Shown: one piece after another, positions 16,408 to 25,244 of the stretch
How the letters are laid out: every line of letters begins with the position of its first letter
Numbering within the stretch: position 1 is the first letter of the stretch
From: HGM13010 sp934527315
GTDB lineage: Bacteria; Bacillota; Clostridia; Oscillospirales; Oscillospiraceae
Direction: 5' to 3'
DNA: 64,000 nucleotides
Assembly (NCBI GenBank): GCA_934527315.1
Contig: CAKTAK010000003.1
Coordinates: forward strand, 35,044 to 99,043
Notes under the pieces: model-generated
The model's database searches: none
What the model was told of the DNA's origin: nothing
The model's input: the letters and a program-made list of their open reading frames with translations, nothing else
Translations under genes and position numbers: made by a program

Positions 16408-16431
16408 TGCAAAAGCCTCCTTATGATGTCG
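16405..16431 (-). repeat. Duplicated upstream region, copy 2
   Basis: Same sequence as at 15658-15682 directly before the start codon, with divergence beginning further upstream. Confidence 0.85.
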
Positions 16432-16555
16432 TAGAATATGAATGAAATACGAACAAAGGAACAGCGTTAACTCACTTCTTTTTTGTTTATTATAACAAAA
16501 AGAAACTGAGATTTGAATCGTTTTTTTGAAAGAAAGCATACTTTGGAAAGAAAAA

Positions 16556-16594
16556 CAAAAACAGGTAATATTCATTGGAGAATATTACCTGTTT
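16556..16594 (-). terminator. Terminator after rpoD
   Basis: A 13-bp stem AACAGGTAATATT / AATATTACCTGTT with an eight-base loop; on the minus strand it runs into TTTTTGTTTTT. Confidence 0.88.
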
Positions 16595-16620
16595 GATTTT
16601 GCGGGGGTACTGTTTGGCGA

Positions 16621-17877
16621 TCAGCTCAGGAAGTCCCGCAGTTTCTTGCTGCGGCTGGGGTGACGCAGTTTCCGCAGGGCTTTTGCCTCAATCTGACGGA
16701 TACGCTCACGGGTGACGTTGAATTCCTTGCCTACTTCTTCCAAGGTGCGGGTACGACCGTCCACCAGACCGAAACGGAGCTCCAGAACCTTCTTCTCTCT
16801 GGGGGTCAGAGTGTCCAGCACGTCCATCAGCTGCTCCCGCAGCAGGGAGAAACTGGCAGCCTCGGAGGGCTCGGAGGCCTCTTCGTCGGGAATGAAGTCG
16901 CCCAGATGGCTGTCTTCCTCTTCACCGATGGGGGTTTCCAAGCTGACGGGCTCCTGTGCGATTTTCAGAATATCCCGCACTTTGTCTACGGGCATCTGCA
17001 TTTCCTTTGCGATTTCTTCCGGAGTAGGCTCGTGACCCAGCTCCTGCAGCAGCTGACGGGAAACGCGAATGACCTTGTTGATGGTTTCCACCATGTGCAC
17101 CGGGATACGAATGGTACGTGCCTGGTCGGCAATGGCGCGGGTGATGGCCTGACGAATCCACCAGGTTGCGTAGGTGGAGAACTTATAGCCCTTGGTGTAG
17201 TCGAACTTTTCAACGGCCTTAATCAGACCCAGGTTGCCTTCCTGAATCAGATCCAGGAACAGCAGACCGCGGCCCACGTAACGCTTTGCAATGGAGACCA
17301 CCAGACGCAGGTTGGCCTCTGCCATGCGGCGCTTGGCCTCTTCGTCGCCATCTGCCATGCGCTTTGCCAGTTCGGTTTCCTCTTCCGGGGTCAGCAGGGG
17401 AATTTTGCCGATTTCCTTCAGATACATACGCACGGGGTCATCGGTGGAGAAGGTGTCCACCATCGCCTCGGTGTTGGCAATATCTTCTTCCGTGATTTCC
17501 TCGATGGTTTCCAGATCTTCCACTTCCGGAGCCAGCTCTTCCAGAGGAACCAAGGTGTTGTCACCGGCCATATCAATGCCGGCGTTTTCCAGCTTATCGT
17601 AGAACTTGTCCAGCTCGTCCGGCTCCAGATTCATGTCGTCCAGAACGTCCATCAGCTCCTTGGAGCTGAGCTTACCGGCGGCCTTACCCTTTTCAATCAA
17701 CTCGTTCAGCTTTTCCTCTTTGGTCTTTTCCGGCTCCTGAGGGGCAGCCTCTTCCTTTTTTGCGGTTTTCTTCCGGGTCTTTTTTGCGGGTGCGTCCAGC
17801 TGTTCCACTTCGCCGTCGGGCATCAGCACTTCATCTACCGGCAGATCGCCGGAAACAGTTTCTTTTTTTGTTGCCAT
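16621..17877 (-). CDS. rpoD: RNA polymerase primary sigma factor
   Basis: 418 residues from ATG 17877, which has GGAGG five bases upstream; a GTG 12 bases earlier is unlikely. Acidic Lys/Ala-rich N-terminus and region 1.1, region 1.2 (DPVRMYLKEIG), region 2 (LIQEGNLGLIKAVEKFDY and YATWWIRQAITRAI for -10 recognition and melting), region 3, and region 4 HTH with VTRERIRQIEAKALRKLRHP for the -35 element. It is the housekeeping factor (SigA). It is transcribed with dgt and dnaG, a form of the classic primase-sigma operon lacking rpsU here. Confidence 0.98.
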   Translation of the reverse strand: MATKKETVSGDLPVDEVLMPDGEVEQLDAPAKKTRKKTAKKEEAAPQEPEKTKEEKLNELIEKGKAAGKLSSKELMDVLDDMNLEPDELDKFYDKLENAGIDMAGDNTLVPLEELAPEVEDLETIEEITEEDIANTEAMVDTFSTDDPVRMYLKEIGKIPLLTPEEETELAKRMADGDEEAKRRMAEANLRLVVSIAKRYVGRGLLFLDLIQEGNLGLIKAVEKFDYTKGYKFSTYATWWIRQAITRAIADQARTIRIPVHMVETINKVIRVSRQLLQELGHEPTPEEIAKEMQMPVDKVRDILKIAQEPVSLETPIGEEEDSHLGDFIPDEEASEPSEAASFSLLREQLMDVLDTLTPREKKVLELRFGLVDGRTRTLEEVGKEFNVTRERIRQIEAKALRKLRHPSRSKKLRDFLS

Positions 17878-17966
17878 AGGTTCCTCCACTTTCTTTTCGG
17901 CATGGACTGCAAGGCTTGCAGCCGCTGCCGTTCTGTATTGAAATTTTTTGCAGCATTGCTTGGAAA

Positions 17967-19715
17967 TTACGTGGATTCCGCATCCAGATAGCCTTTGCGG
18001 TTCCGCAGGGAGGCGGCCAGATTTCGGAGATCCTCCTCCGGCTGAGCATCTTGCCGCTCCTGCCGGATAATATGTATATAATCGGACAAAGCCTGCTGTC
18101 CGTTGGACAGCACTTCCGGCTTTTGCAAAATGGTGGTGAGCAGGGAAATCTCATCGTTGCTGAGAACTCCGGAGAGCGTCGCAAAGGACGGCTGACCGGT
18201 TTTTGAGAAATCCCAAAGGGTTTCGTAAATGTGCCCCAATTCCGGCACGGTAAATTCCGACGGCGCCGGAGGGGTGATGCGGTCGAACAGCTGCGGGTCC
18301 AGATACATCAGACGAATGACGCCCTCTTCCGCCATAGCGGAGCGGGTGTTGTCGTAGCGAATGGAGCGCACGGGAGATTTTCCCGTCAGATTCAGCTCCT
18401 GCTTTTCCGCCTGCCGTTTGTTTTTGCCTGCCAGACGTTTTCGAACGGATTCCACGTCCTGCTTCACGGCGTCGGCGCTGACGCCCACCAAATCTGCCAG
18501 ACGCATGGCATACAATTCCCGCTCGGCGCGCCCGGAAAAACCGGCCACAAAGGTTTCTGCCTCCTGCAGGAAACTGAGCTTGCCCTCGGCATTGGTCAGG
18601 TCATACCGGTCCCGGATATTCCGCAGGGTGTAGTCCACTTGGTCCTCGGACTTGTCCAAGAGATTCCGAAACGCGTCGGGACCGAATTTTTTGATGAACT
18701 CGTCCGGGTCTTTGGCACCGTTCAAGGTGAGCACCCGGGTTTTTACATCCAGCTTTTCCAGAATTCCGATGGCGCGGGCGGTGGCTTTCTGCCCGGCGCC
18801 GTCATTGTCGTAAGCGATAATAACTTCATTTACATACCGGGAAATCAGCCTTGCCTGCTCTGGGGTCAAAGAGGTGCCCAAAGAGGCTACGGCATTGTCA
18901 AACCCCGCTTGATGCATACTGACCACGTCCACGTTGCCCTCGCAGAGAATCACGGAGCCTGCCTTGGATTTTTTTGCAAAATTCATGGCGAACAGATTGT
19001 GGCTTTTGCTGAACACCGGGGTTTCCGGGCTGTTCATATATTTCGGCTCGCCGTCGCCCAGAATCCGTCCGGAAAAACCGATGACGTTGCCCCGGACGTT
19101 GAACACCGGGAACATGAGACGATTGCGGAACGTATCGTACACACCGCCGTTTTTGCCTTTTCGGACCAGACCGGCTTGCAGCAGCAGACCCTCGGAATAG
19201 CCCTTGGCTTTCATGGCATCGGTGAGACTGTTCCAGCTTTCCGGGGCATACCCCAGACCGAACTTTTTCACGGTTGCGGGGGTTAATTCCCGCCGGGCGG
19301 CATAATCCTGCGCCGGGCGGCCCGCTGGAGAGCGGAATTGGTCATAAAAGAATCGGGCGGCGTCCTTATTCAATGCCAGCAGCTGCTCCCGCCGCCGGGC
19401 GGCAGGGTCGTCCCGGGATTCCTCCGGCATGGGCATTCCCGCCCGCTTGGCCAGAAACTCCACAGCCTCCGGGAAGGAAAGGTTTTCAATTTCCATAATG
19501 AAATTGATGACGCCGCCGCCTTTTCCGCAGCCGAAACAGTGATAAATCTGTTTATCGGAGTTGACGGAAAAGGAAGGTGTTTTTTCACTGTGAAATGGGC
19601 ACAATCCAAACAGGTTGGACCCGCTTTTTTTATTCAGACGGACATAACCGGAAACCACGTCCACAATGTCGTTCCGGTCTGCCAGTTCCTGCAGAAAAAC
19701 TTCCGAAAACGCCAA
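17967..19715 (-). CDS. dnaG: DNA primase
   Basis: 582 residues; start TTG 19715 with GGAGG about ten bases upstream. N-terminal CHC2 zinc finger (CPFH, then CFGC), core TOPRIM with EGNVDVVSMHQAG and AYDNDGAGQKA holding the metal-binding acids, and a C-terminal helicase-binding domain. It makes RNA primers for replication. It lies 89 bases before rpoD and 40 bases after dgt on the same strand. Confidence 0.97.
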   Translation of the reverse strand: MAFSEVFLQELADRNDIVDVVSGYVRLNKKSGSNLFGLCPFHSEKTPSFSVNSDKQIYHCFGCGKGGGVINFIMEIENLSFPEAVEFLAKRAGMPMPEESRDDPAARRREQLLALNKDAARFFYDQFRSPAGRPAQDYAARRELTPATVKKFGLGYAPESWNSLTDAMKAKGYSEGLLLQAGLVRKGKNGGVYDTFRNRLMFPVFNVRGNVIGFSGRILGDGEPKYMNSPETPVFSKSHNLFAMNFAKKSKAGSVILCEGNVDVVSMHQAGFDNAVASLGTSLTPEQARLISRYVNEVIIAYDNDGAGQKATARAIGILEKLDVKTRVLTLNGAKDPDEFIKKFGPDAFRNLLDKSEDQVDYTLRNIRDRYDLTNAEGKLSFLQEAETFVAGFSGRAERELYAMRLADLVGVSADAVKQDVESVRKRLAGKNKRQAEKQELNLTGKSPVRSIRYDNTRSAMAEEGVIRLMYLDPQLFDRITPPAPSEFTVPELGHIYETLWDFSKTGQPSFATLSGVLSNDEISLLTTILQKPEVLSNGQQALSDYIHIIRQERQDAQPEEDLRNLAASLRNRKGYLDAEST

Positions 19716-19755
19716 AAGGGGAACACCTCCTGTTCTTTGCCGTTTTCTGAGAGGG

Positions 19756-20757
19756 TTACTTCACGGTCCAGGCGGCGGGAATGAAGATTTTGGAGAAAAT
19801 CTCCATGGCATAGCCGTCGGTCATGCCGGAAATATAATCGCACACGGCCCGGTCCAGACCTTCCGTTTCCTGAATCTCCCGGTAATCTCCGGGCAGCTTT
19901 TCCGGGTGCATAATGTAATATTCCCAGATTCCCTCAATGATATTGATGACCTTGTGCTCCTCGCCCTTGGCTTTCTGATTCAGATACACGGCCTCATACA
20001 TGAAATCGTGGAACTGGTCAAAGGCCTCCTGCATCGGGGCGGACAAGGCGATGGAACCGTTTTGACTATTCTGAATCACGTCCAGAATAATGGAATTGAT
20101 GCGCTGACTGTTCCGGGTGCCGATGCGTTCCCGGACAATTTCCGGCACATCGTTTTGCGTCACGATTCCGGCGCGCATGGCATCGTCCAGATCGTGATTG
20201 ACATAGGCAATGCGGTCGGACAGCCGGACGCAGATCGCCTCCGCCGTATCCTCCGGGGCACCGTGGGTGTGGTGCAGAATGCCCATGCGGGTTTCATAAC
20301 AGAGATTCAGACCCTGACAATCCTTTTCCAACCGGTCTACCACCCGCAGCGACTGCTCATAGTGGTGAAAACCGCCGGGATACAAGGTGTTCAGCGCCCG
20401 CTCGCCCGCGTGTCCGAACGGGGTGTGACCCAAATCGTGCCCCAAAGCGATGGCCTCGGTCAAATCCTCGTTCAGCATCAGCGCCCGGGCGATGGTTCGC
20501 GCGGTGCGGCTGACTTCCAGCGTATGGGTCAGCCGGGTGCGGTAGTGGTCCCCTTCCGGCAGCAGAAAAACCTGCGTTTTATGTTTCAGACGCCGAAAGG
20601 ATTTGGAATGGGTGACACGGTCCACATCGCGCTGAAAACAGGTCCGAATTTCGCACTCCGGCTCCGGGTTCAATCGACCCCGGGAATCCACGCTTTTCGT
20701 GCCGTTTGGACCAATCAGGACGTTTTCCAATGCCTCCCGCTGCTGACGTGGGAGCAT
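19756..20757 (-). CDS. Deoxyguanosinetriphosphate triphosphohydrolase-like HD protein
   Basis: 333 residues. HD-domain metal ligands are visible: H in RLTHTLEV, HD in GHDLGHTPFGHAGE and a later D. N-terminal DSRGR and RDVDRVTHSKSFRRLKHKTQV are typical of the dGTPase-like group, which hydrolyses dNTPs to nucleosides and tripolyphosphate. It is the first gene of the dgt-dnaG-rpoD unit. Substrate preference cannot be read from sequence. Confidence 0.92.
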   Translation of the reverse strand: MLPRQQREALENVLIGPNGTKSVDSRGRLNPEPECEIRTCFQRDVDRVTHSKSFRRLKHKTQVFLLPEGDHYRTRLTHTLEVSRTARTIARALMLNEDLTEAIALGHDLGHTPFGHAGERALNTLYPGGFHHYEQSLRVVDRLEKDCQGLNLCYETRMGILHHTHGAPEDTAEAICVRLSDRIAYVNHDLDDAMRAGIVTQNDVPEIVRERIGTRNSQRINSIILDVIQNSQNGSIALSAPMQEAFDQFHDFMYEAVYLNQKAKGEEHKVINIIEGIWEYYIMHPEKLPGDYREIQETEGLDRAVCDYISGMTDGYAMEIFSKIFIPAAWTVK

Positions 20758-20782
20758 ACGACCACCTGCCTTTCCAATCTCT

Positions 20783-20811
20783 ATATTATTACCATACGGT
20801 ATTTCTGTAAA
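20783..20811 (-). promoter_or_regulatory. Promoter of the dgt-dnaG-rpoD operon
   Basis: On the minus strand TTTACA (20811-20806), 17-base spacer, TAATAT (20788-20783), 26 bases before the dgt start. Confidence 0.6.
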
Positions 20812-20878
20812 AAATCCTTTTTTTATTCCAAAAAATTTGAAAAAAGGGGAAATTCTTTGGAAAAAAGGTGCGGGAAAG

Positions 20879-21505
20879 TTACCGAATCTTCACGGGACGG
20901 AAGGTTTCGCCCACTACCTGCACGGCAATGGAGCCTGCGGTGACGTCCACCACCCGGGCGGCGAATTCATCGGCGTGTTCCTCCGGAATCAAAACCCGGA
21001 GCACCACGTTGGCGCCGTATTCCGTATCGGTCAAAATACCGGAAAAGGCCTCGATTTCCAGTTTCAGCCGCTCCATCCACGCGTAGGGGCAGGGAATTTC
21101 CGCAGCCACCCAACGGCGGACCACGGAAACACCGGCGGCGTCCAACGCGTCCTTTGCACTTTTCGTGTAAGCGCGGAGCAGACCGCCGGCACCCAACAGC
21201 ACTCCGCCGAAATATCGGGTTACCACGCAGACAAAATTCGTAATGCCCTGTTTCTGAAAAACCTCCAGCATGGGCACACCGGCGGTGCCTTGGGGCTCGC
21301 CGTCATCGGAATACCGTACCGTACCGTCTTTGATGGCATAGCACCAGCAGTTATGCCGGGCGTCATAGTGTTCTTTTTTTACCTCAGCCACAAAGGCTTT
21401 GGCCGCCTCTTCCGTTTCCACATATCGGACATGGCCCAGAAATTCCGAGCGCTTTTCTGTGAATGTGGCCTCTCCGGGTCCGGCGGGAATATAAAATTCC
21501 GTCAT
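20879..21505 (-). CDS. YigZ/IMPACT family protein
   Basis: 208 residues from ATG 21505, with GGAGG seven bases upstream and ATGA overlap with the hflX stop. N-terminal KRSEFLGH, the DARHNCWCYAI segment and SDDGEPQGTAGVPML, with TRYFGGVLLGAGGLLRAY, are the family signatures (YigZ, YvyE). Related proteins bind ribosome-associated factors or regulate translation under stress; the bacterial role is not settled. It is the last gene of the Nudix-hflX-yigZ operon. Confidence 0.9.
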   Translation of the reverse strand: MTEFYIPAGPGEATFTEKRSEFLGHVRYVETEEAAKAFVAEVKKEHYDARHNCWCYAIKDGTVRYSDDGEPQGTAGVPMLEVFQKQGITNFVCVVTRYFGGVLLGAGGLLRAYTKSAKDALDAAGVSVVRRWVAAEIPCPYAWMERLKLEIEAFSGILTDTEYGANVVLRVLIPEEHADEFAARVVDVTAGSIAVQVVGETFRPVKIR

Positions 21506-22794
21506 TCCCAATCCTCCTTCTTCGGAGGCTCCGGGGTGGTGGAATAGGCCTTCACACGGCCCCAGATTTCCGGTTTCACCGTGGCGTCTACCACCATGCA
21601 GTCCTCGGCATATTCCAGACTGTGCACGGCAGCCTCCCGCTGGAGCAAATCAATCAGATTGCCTGCGGAGTAGGGAATCCGCAGCACGGCATGATGCTTG
21701 CCGCGGCTGAGAATTTCCGCAATCATGGTCTGTAAGCTGTCCAGACCCTCGCCGGTCCGGGCAGAAACGCAAACGGTATGTTCTCCGTGAGGCAGAATTC
21801 CGAAATATCGGTCGCACTTGTTGAAAACTCTGATGCAGGGCGTTTCTTCCGCGCCCAATTCCCGAATCAAGCTGTCCACAATCCGGGCCTGCTCCTCCCA
21901 CTCGGGGTTGGAAATGTCAATGACATGGAGCAGCACGTCCGCATATTTCAGCTCTTCCAAAGTCGCCTTAAACGCCTCCACCAGTTGGGTGGGCAGCTTG
22001 CGGATAAATCCGACGGTGTCGGACAGCAGCACCTCTTGGGTGTCCGGGAGCCGGAGATGACGGGTGGTGGTGTCCAAGGTATCAAACAGACGGTCGTTGG
22101 CGGGGATACCGGCATCGGTCATGGCGTTGAGCAGGGAAGATTTTCCTGCGTTGGTATATCCCACCAATGCCACCACGGGCACAGCGTTCTTTTCCCGCTG
22201 CCGCCGCTGGGTGGAGCGGACCTTTCGCACGGCCTCCAATTCCTCTTCCAGTTTCTGAATCTTCCGGCGAATGTGACGGCGGTCGGATTCCAACTGGGTT
22301 TCACCGGGACCGCGGGTACCCATAGCGCCTTCCTGGCGCTCCAGATGGGTCCACATACCGGTCAAACGGGGCAGCAGATATTTGTACTGAGCCAGCTCCA
22401 CCTGCAGCTGACCCTCTCGGGTCTGCGCCCGCTGGGCAAAAATATCCAGAATCAAGCCGGAGCGGTCCAGAACCTTCGCGCCCAAATCCTCGCTGAGCAC
22501 CCGCATCTGAGAGGGAGACAGCTCATTGTCAAACACAGCCAAATCGCAGTTGTTGACTTCCATCAGAAATTTCAGTTCCTGCACTTTGCCGTCTCCGATG
22601 AAGGAGCGGGGCTCCGGGGTGGCGCGATTTTGCAGCAGCCGGCCGATGGCCTCGCCGCCTGCGGTTTCCACCAATGCAGCCAGCTCGTCCATGGAGGAGT
22701 CCGTGGACCGCTCGGCCGGGTCCATACTGGCTGCGGACAAACCTGCCAGCATCGCTCGTTCGGTTTTACGTTCAATGTTATTGATGGTGCTCAA
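21502..22794 (-). CDS. hflX: Ribosome-splitting GTPase HflX
   Basis: 430 residues. The probable start is TTG 22794, overlapping the stop of the Nudix gene (TTGA). N-terminal HflX domain, the glycine-rich GPGETQLESDRRHIRRKI segment, then the G domain with GYTNAGKS (G1), DTVGFI (G3) and NKCD (G4). HflX dissociates stalled 70S ribosomes under heat or antibiotic stress. Coupled to yigZ. Confidence 0.95.
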   Translation of the reverse strand: MSTINNIERKTERAMLAGLSAASMDPAERSTDSSMDELAALVETAGGEAIGRLLQNRATPEPRSFIGDGKVQELKFLMEVNNCDLAVFDNELSPSQMRVLSEDLGAKVLDRSGLILDIFAQRAQTREGQLQVELAQYKYLLPRLTGMWTHLERQEGAMGTRGPGETQLESDRRHIRRKIQKLEEELEAVRKVRSTQRRQREKNAVPVVALVGYTNAGKSSLLNAMTDAGIPANDRLFDTLDTTTRHLRLPDTQEVLLSDTVGFIRKLPTQLVEAFKATLEELKYADVLLHVIDISNPEWEEQARIVDSLIRELGAEETPCIRVFNKCDRYFGILPHGEHTVCVSARTGEGLDSLQTMIAEILSRGKHHAVLRIPYSAGNLIDLLQREAAVHSLEYAEDCMVVDATVKPEIWGRVKAYSTTPEPPKKEDWE

Positions 22795-23279
22795 TCCTCT
22801 CTTTTCGTCAAGTCCATGGCTTTGCCGTCCAACGCGGCATACACCAGTTTGTCGCCTTCATATTGCAGTTTCAGGGAGAAAAAGGGGCGGTCCTCCCGGA
22901 GCAGCCGGAGAAAAATCCGGTCCCCCTCCCAAGTGGGCAGGTCCGGGACCTGCTCTTTCGGAACCCATTCCAAGGTCCCCTCATTGCATTCAATCAGCTC
23001 GCCGGTAAATTCCCGGCAGGTGAACAGAAACATATATTCGTTATCCCAACGGTCGGAAATAAAGGAAACCACGCCCCGCAGCTCCGGGCGGAGCAGCGTC
23101 AGTCCCGTTTCCTCCAGTGCCTCCCGGCACATACATTCCTCCGGACTTTCCCCGTCCTCGAATTTTCCGCCGATGCCAATCCATTTGTCATGGTTCAGGT
23201 CGTTTTCTTTCTTAACCCGGTGGAGCATCAGATAGTTTCCGTCCTGCTCCACATATCCCAGTGTTGTGTTCAGATACAT
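22791..23279 (-). CDS. Nudix hydrolase (8-oxo-dGTP diphosphatase-like)
   Basis: 162 residues from ATG 23279 after GGGAGG. The Nudix box G-x5-E-x7-R-E-x2-E-E-x-G is visible as GKFEDGESPEECMCREALEETG. N-terminal T-T-L-G-Y-V and HRVKKENDLNHDKW resemble MutT-type enzymes that act on oxidised nucleotides. First gene of a tightly overlapping operon with hflX and yigZ. Confidence 0.93.
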   Translation of the reverse strand: MYLNTTLGYVEQDGNYLMLHRVKKENDLNHDKWIGIGGKFEDGESPEECMCREALEETGLTLLRPELRGVVSFISDRWDNEYMFLFTCREFTGELIECNEGTLEWVPKEQVPDLPTWEGDRIFLRLLREDRPFFSLKLQYEGDKLVYAALDGKAMDLTKRED

Positions 23280-23319
23280 TTGCAAAAACCTCCCGGAAAG
23301 GAAATTTCGTTATCTGATC

Positions 23320-23348
23320 AGTATACCAATTTTATGGGCAAAAGTAAA
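23320..23348 (-). promoter_or_regulatory. Promoter of the Nudix-hflX-yigZ operon
   Basis: On the minus strand TTTACT (23348-23343), 17-base spacer ending in TGG, TATACT (23325-23320). Confidence 0.75.
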
Positions 23349-23385
23349 CAGAAAGCAACGGAAACTTTGGCTTTTTTCACGAAAA

Positions 23386-23423
23386 AAAGCACCTGCCGGG
23401 GATTTCCACAGCAGGTGCTTTTG
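23386..23423. terminator. Terminator between the hydrolase gene and the Nudix promoter
   Basis: Stem AAAGCACCTGC / GCAGGTGCTTT; in the minus direction it follows the stop of the 23.5 kb gene and runs into a T-run. Confidence 0.85.
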
Positions 23424-23450
23424 TGATGTTGTTGTAATGTTCCGAGAAAC

Positions 23451-25001
23451 TTACTTTGCGCTGGTCACGGTAATCTGGTTGTTCACGTAATCCACAGAGA
23501 ATCCCAGAGTGGTGCCCAAATCGCGCAGCTTGAAGTAGGTGTAATCGCCGCCGTTTGCATCGGTGAGTACGATTGCGGACGGGTCAACGTTTCTGCCGTT
23601 CACGGTAACAGCGGCAAAGCTGCCCTGATAGGTCTGGTTGCCGTTGAAGTGAGACTTCAGCTCGCTGCCGGTTGCGGTGTAAGCCGTGCCGGTCTTCATG
23701 GTGATGGTGCCGTTGGTGTAGCCAACCTCAAACTGAGACTTGGTGCCGTTGAGAACGGATGCCACGTCACGCAGGTTCACGTAGTTGGTCTCGTTGCCGT
23801 TTGCATCTTTCAGTGCATAAGTGGGGAATGCCACGGTCTTGCCGTCCACCAGAATCTTCTGGGTGCTTGCGAATGCCACGTTGGGGGTTGCATCGGCTTT
23901 CAGTGCGTACTGATTGCTGGTGCGGACAATATCATAAGTAGCACGTGCGGTCTTGGAGACATCTTTCAGAGACAGGTTGGTCCAGGTCAGGCTGTCATAA
24001 GGACGGACGTACACGCTGCGGTTGGTGACATCGTAAGCAACGGTGTACTGGGTGAAGCTCTTCTGACCGGAGGTGTAAGGAACATGAACCTTTGCCAGAG
24101 TGTCAACGCCGCGAGCCAGCATCTCACTGCTGGAGAATTCCTTGCCTTCGTGGGCTTTCCAGCGATACATAGCCAGACGGACGAAACGGCTGACGGAATC
24201 GTTGCCCTCGGAAATGGGAGCGGTTTCTTCATTGGGAGTGCCTTCCAGAGTGATGCCGTTCAGCGTGATGGAGGTAGCTTTTGCCTCTTTCACGTCAGCA
24301 TCTTTACCAATCTGGTCTTTCAGATTCTGAATGTGCTCGGGGTAAGTGGGAGAGTTGGTCATAACGCCGACGGACTCATAAACGGTGAAGGTACCGGGGT
24401 TCTTCGTATCGGCATTTTCCAGAACGATGCAGCGACCGGTGGGGTCGGTGAAGGTCAGGTGCATGGTTGCAGTCAGTTCGGAATAGGGAATGCCCTTCAC
24501 GTGGAGCGCCTTTACCTTGGTCTGAGCAGCCAGCTTTTCAACGTCGCTGACGCTGCTGCACTGAGACAGGAACCAAGTGACGGATTCCATAGCGGAAACC
24601 ATGTAGCCGCCTTCGGGAGCCTTGTCTTCCGGCCAAGAAGTGCCTTCGTTGAAGTTCTGCAGACCGCAAATCAGACCGGCATCATTGATACCGTCCAGCA
24701 TTGCCAGAGAATCACCAAAGGAAACGCCCACTACGGTGTGTTTCGGGGTGACAGCGCCGGTGGTGAATTCGATGGGCTGTCCTGCAGGATAGGATACCAG
24801 GTAGGAACTTGCAATCATGGAACCGTTCTCGCCGAACAGGTTGAAACTGTCGTTCATATCGCAAGTACGGAACCAGAAAACGTCGCCTTCTTTACTGGTC
24901 AGCTCGATGCTGGAGCATGCCAGTGCGGGCACACCCAGAGCAAAAATCATAGCAACAACCATGACGATTGCCAGCAGTCGGGACAGATGAGATTTCTTCA
25001 T
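23451..25001 (-). CDS. Secreted choloylglycine hydrolase-family (Ntn) enzyme with C-terminal copper-amine-oxidase-like domain
   Basis: 516 residues. Signal peptide of 28 residues ends at ALA; Cys29 follows directly and would be the N-terminal nucleophile after cleavage. Family residues of bile salt hydrolase/penicillin V acylase are visible: R in FRTCDM, N in GINDAGL, N in MTNSPTY and R in SRFVRLA. The C-terminal 130 residues contain two copper-amine-oxidase N-terminal-like stalk repeats (YVNLRDVASVL, YFKLRDLGTTLGFSVDY), probably for wall or polysaccharide contact. Substrate could be bile salts, penicillins or N-acyl amino acids. A lipoprotein reading of ALAC is less likely (Ala at -3). Confidence 0.85.
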   Translation of the reverse strand: MKKSHLSRLLAIVMVVAMIFALGVPALACSSIELTSKEGDVFWFRTCDMNDSFNLFGENGSMIASSYLVSYPAGQPIEFTTGAVTPKHTVVGVSFGDSLAMLDGINDAGLICGLQNFNEGTSWPEDKAPEGGYMVSAMESVTWFLSQCSSVSDVEKLAAQTKVKALHVKGIPYSELTATMHLTFTDPTGRCIVLENADTKNPGTFTVYESVGVMTNSPTYPEHIQNLKDQIGKDADVKEAKATSITLNGITLEGTPNEETAPISEGNDSVSRFVRLAMYRWKAHEGKEFSSSEMLARGVDTLAKVHVPYTSGQKSFTQYTVAYDVTNRSVYVRPYDSLTWTNLSLKDVSKTARATYDIVRTSNQYALKADATPNVAFASTQKILVDGKTVAFPTYALKDANGNETNYVNLRDVASVLNGTKSQFEVGYTNGTITMKTGTAYTATGSELKSHFNGNQTYQGSFAAVTVNGRNVDPSAIVLTDANGGDYTYFKLRDLGTTLGFSVDYVNNQITVTSAK

Positions 25002-25063
25002 TTAATACTCCTCCTCAAAATTTTTTAAGACTCAAAATCAATTGAGCCAGCCTTAATAAACAT

Positions 25064-25092
25064 ACAATACATTTTTGTTTGAGAAATGTCAA
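25064..25092 (-). promoter_or_regulatory. Promoter of the secreted Ntn hydrolase gene
   Basis: On the minus strand consensus TTGACA (25092-25087), 17-base spacer, TATTGT (25069-25064). Confidence 0.75.
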
Positions 25093-25194
25093 TCAAAACT
25101 TTGATAGTTTTTGAACGAAATATTTCACGAAAAAATCGGAAATTCTTTGGATAGTTTGTCAGAACATAAGAATAAATTGGAATAGAACCTATGC

Positions 25195-25231
25195 AAAACG
25201 CTGCACCGGTGTGTCCGGTGCAGCGTTTTCA
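25195..25231 (-). terminator. Terminator after the DUF445 gene
   Basis: Stem AAAACGCTGCACCGG / CCGGTGCAGCGTTTT with a five-base loop. Confidence 0.85.
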
Positions 25232-25244
25232 GAAAAGGAAGTGA

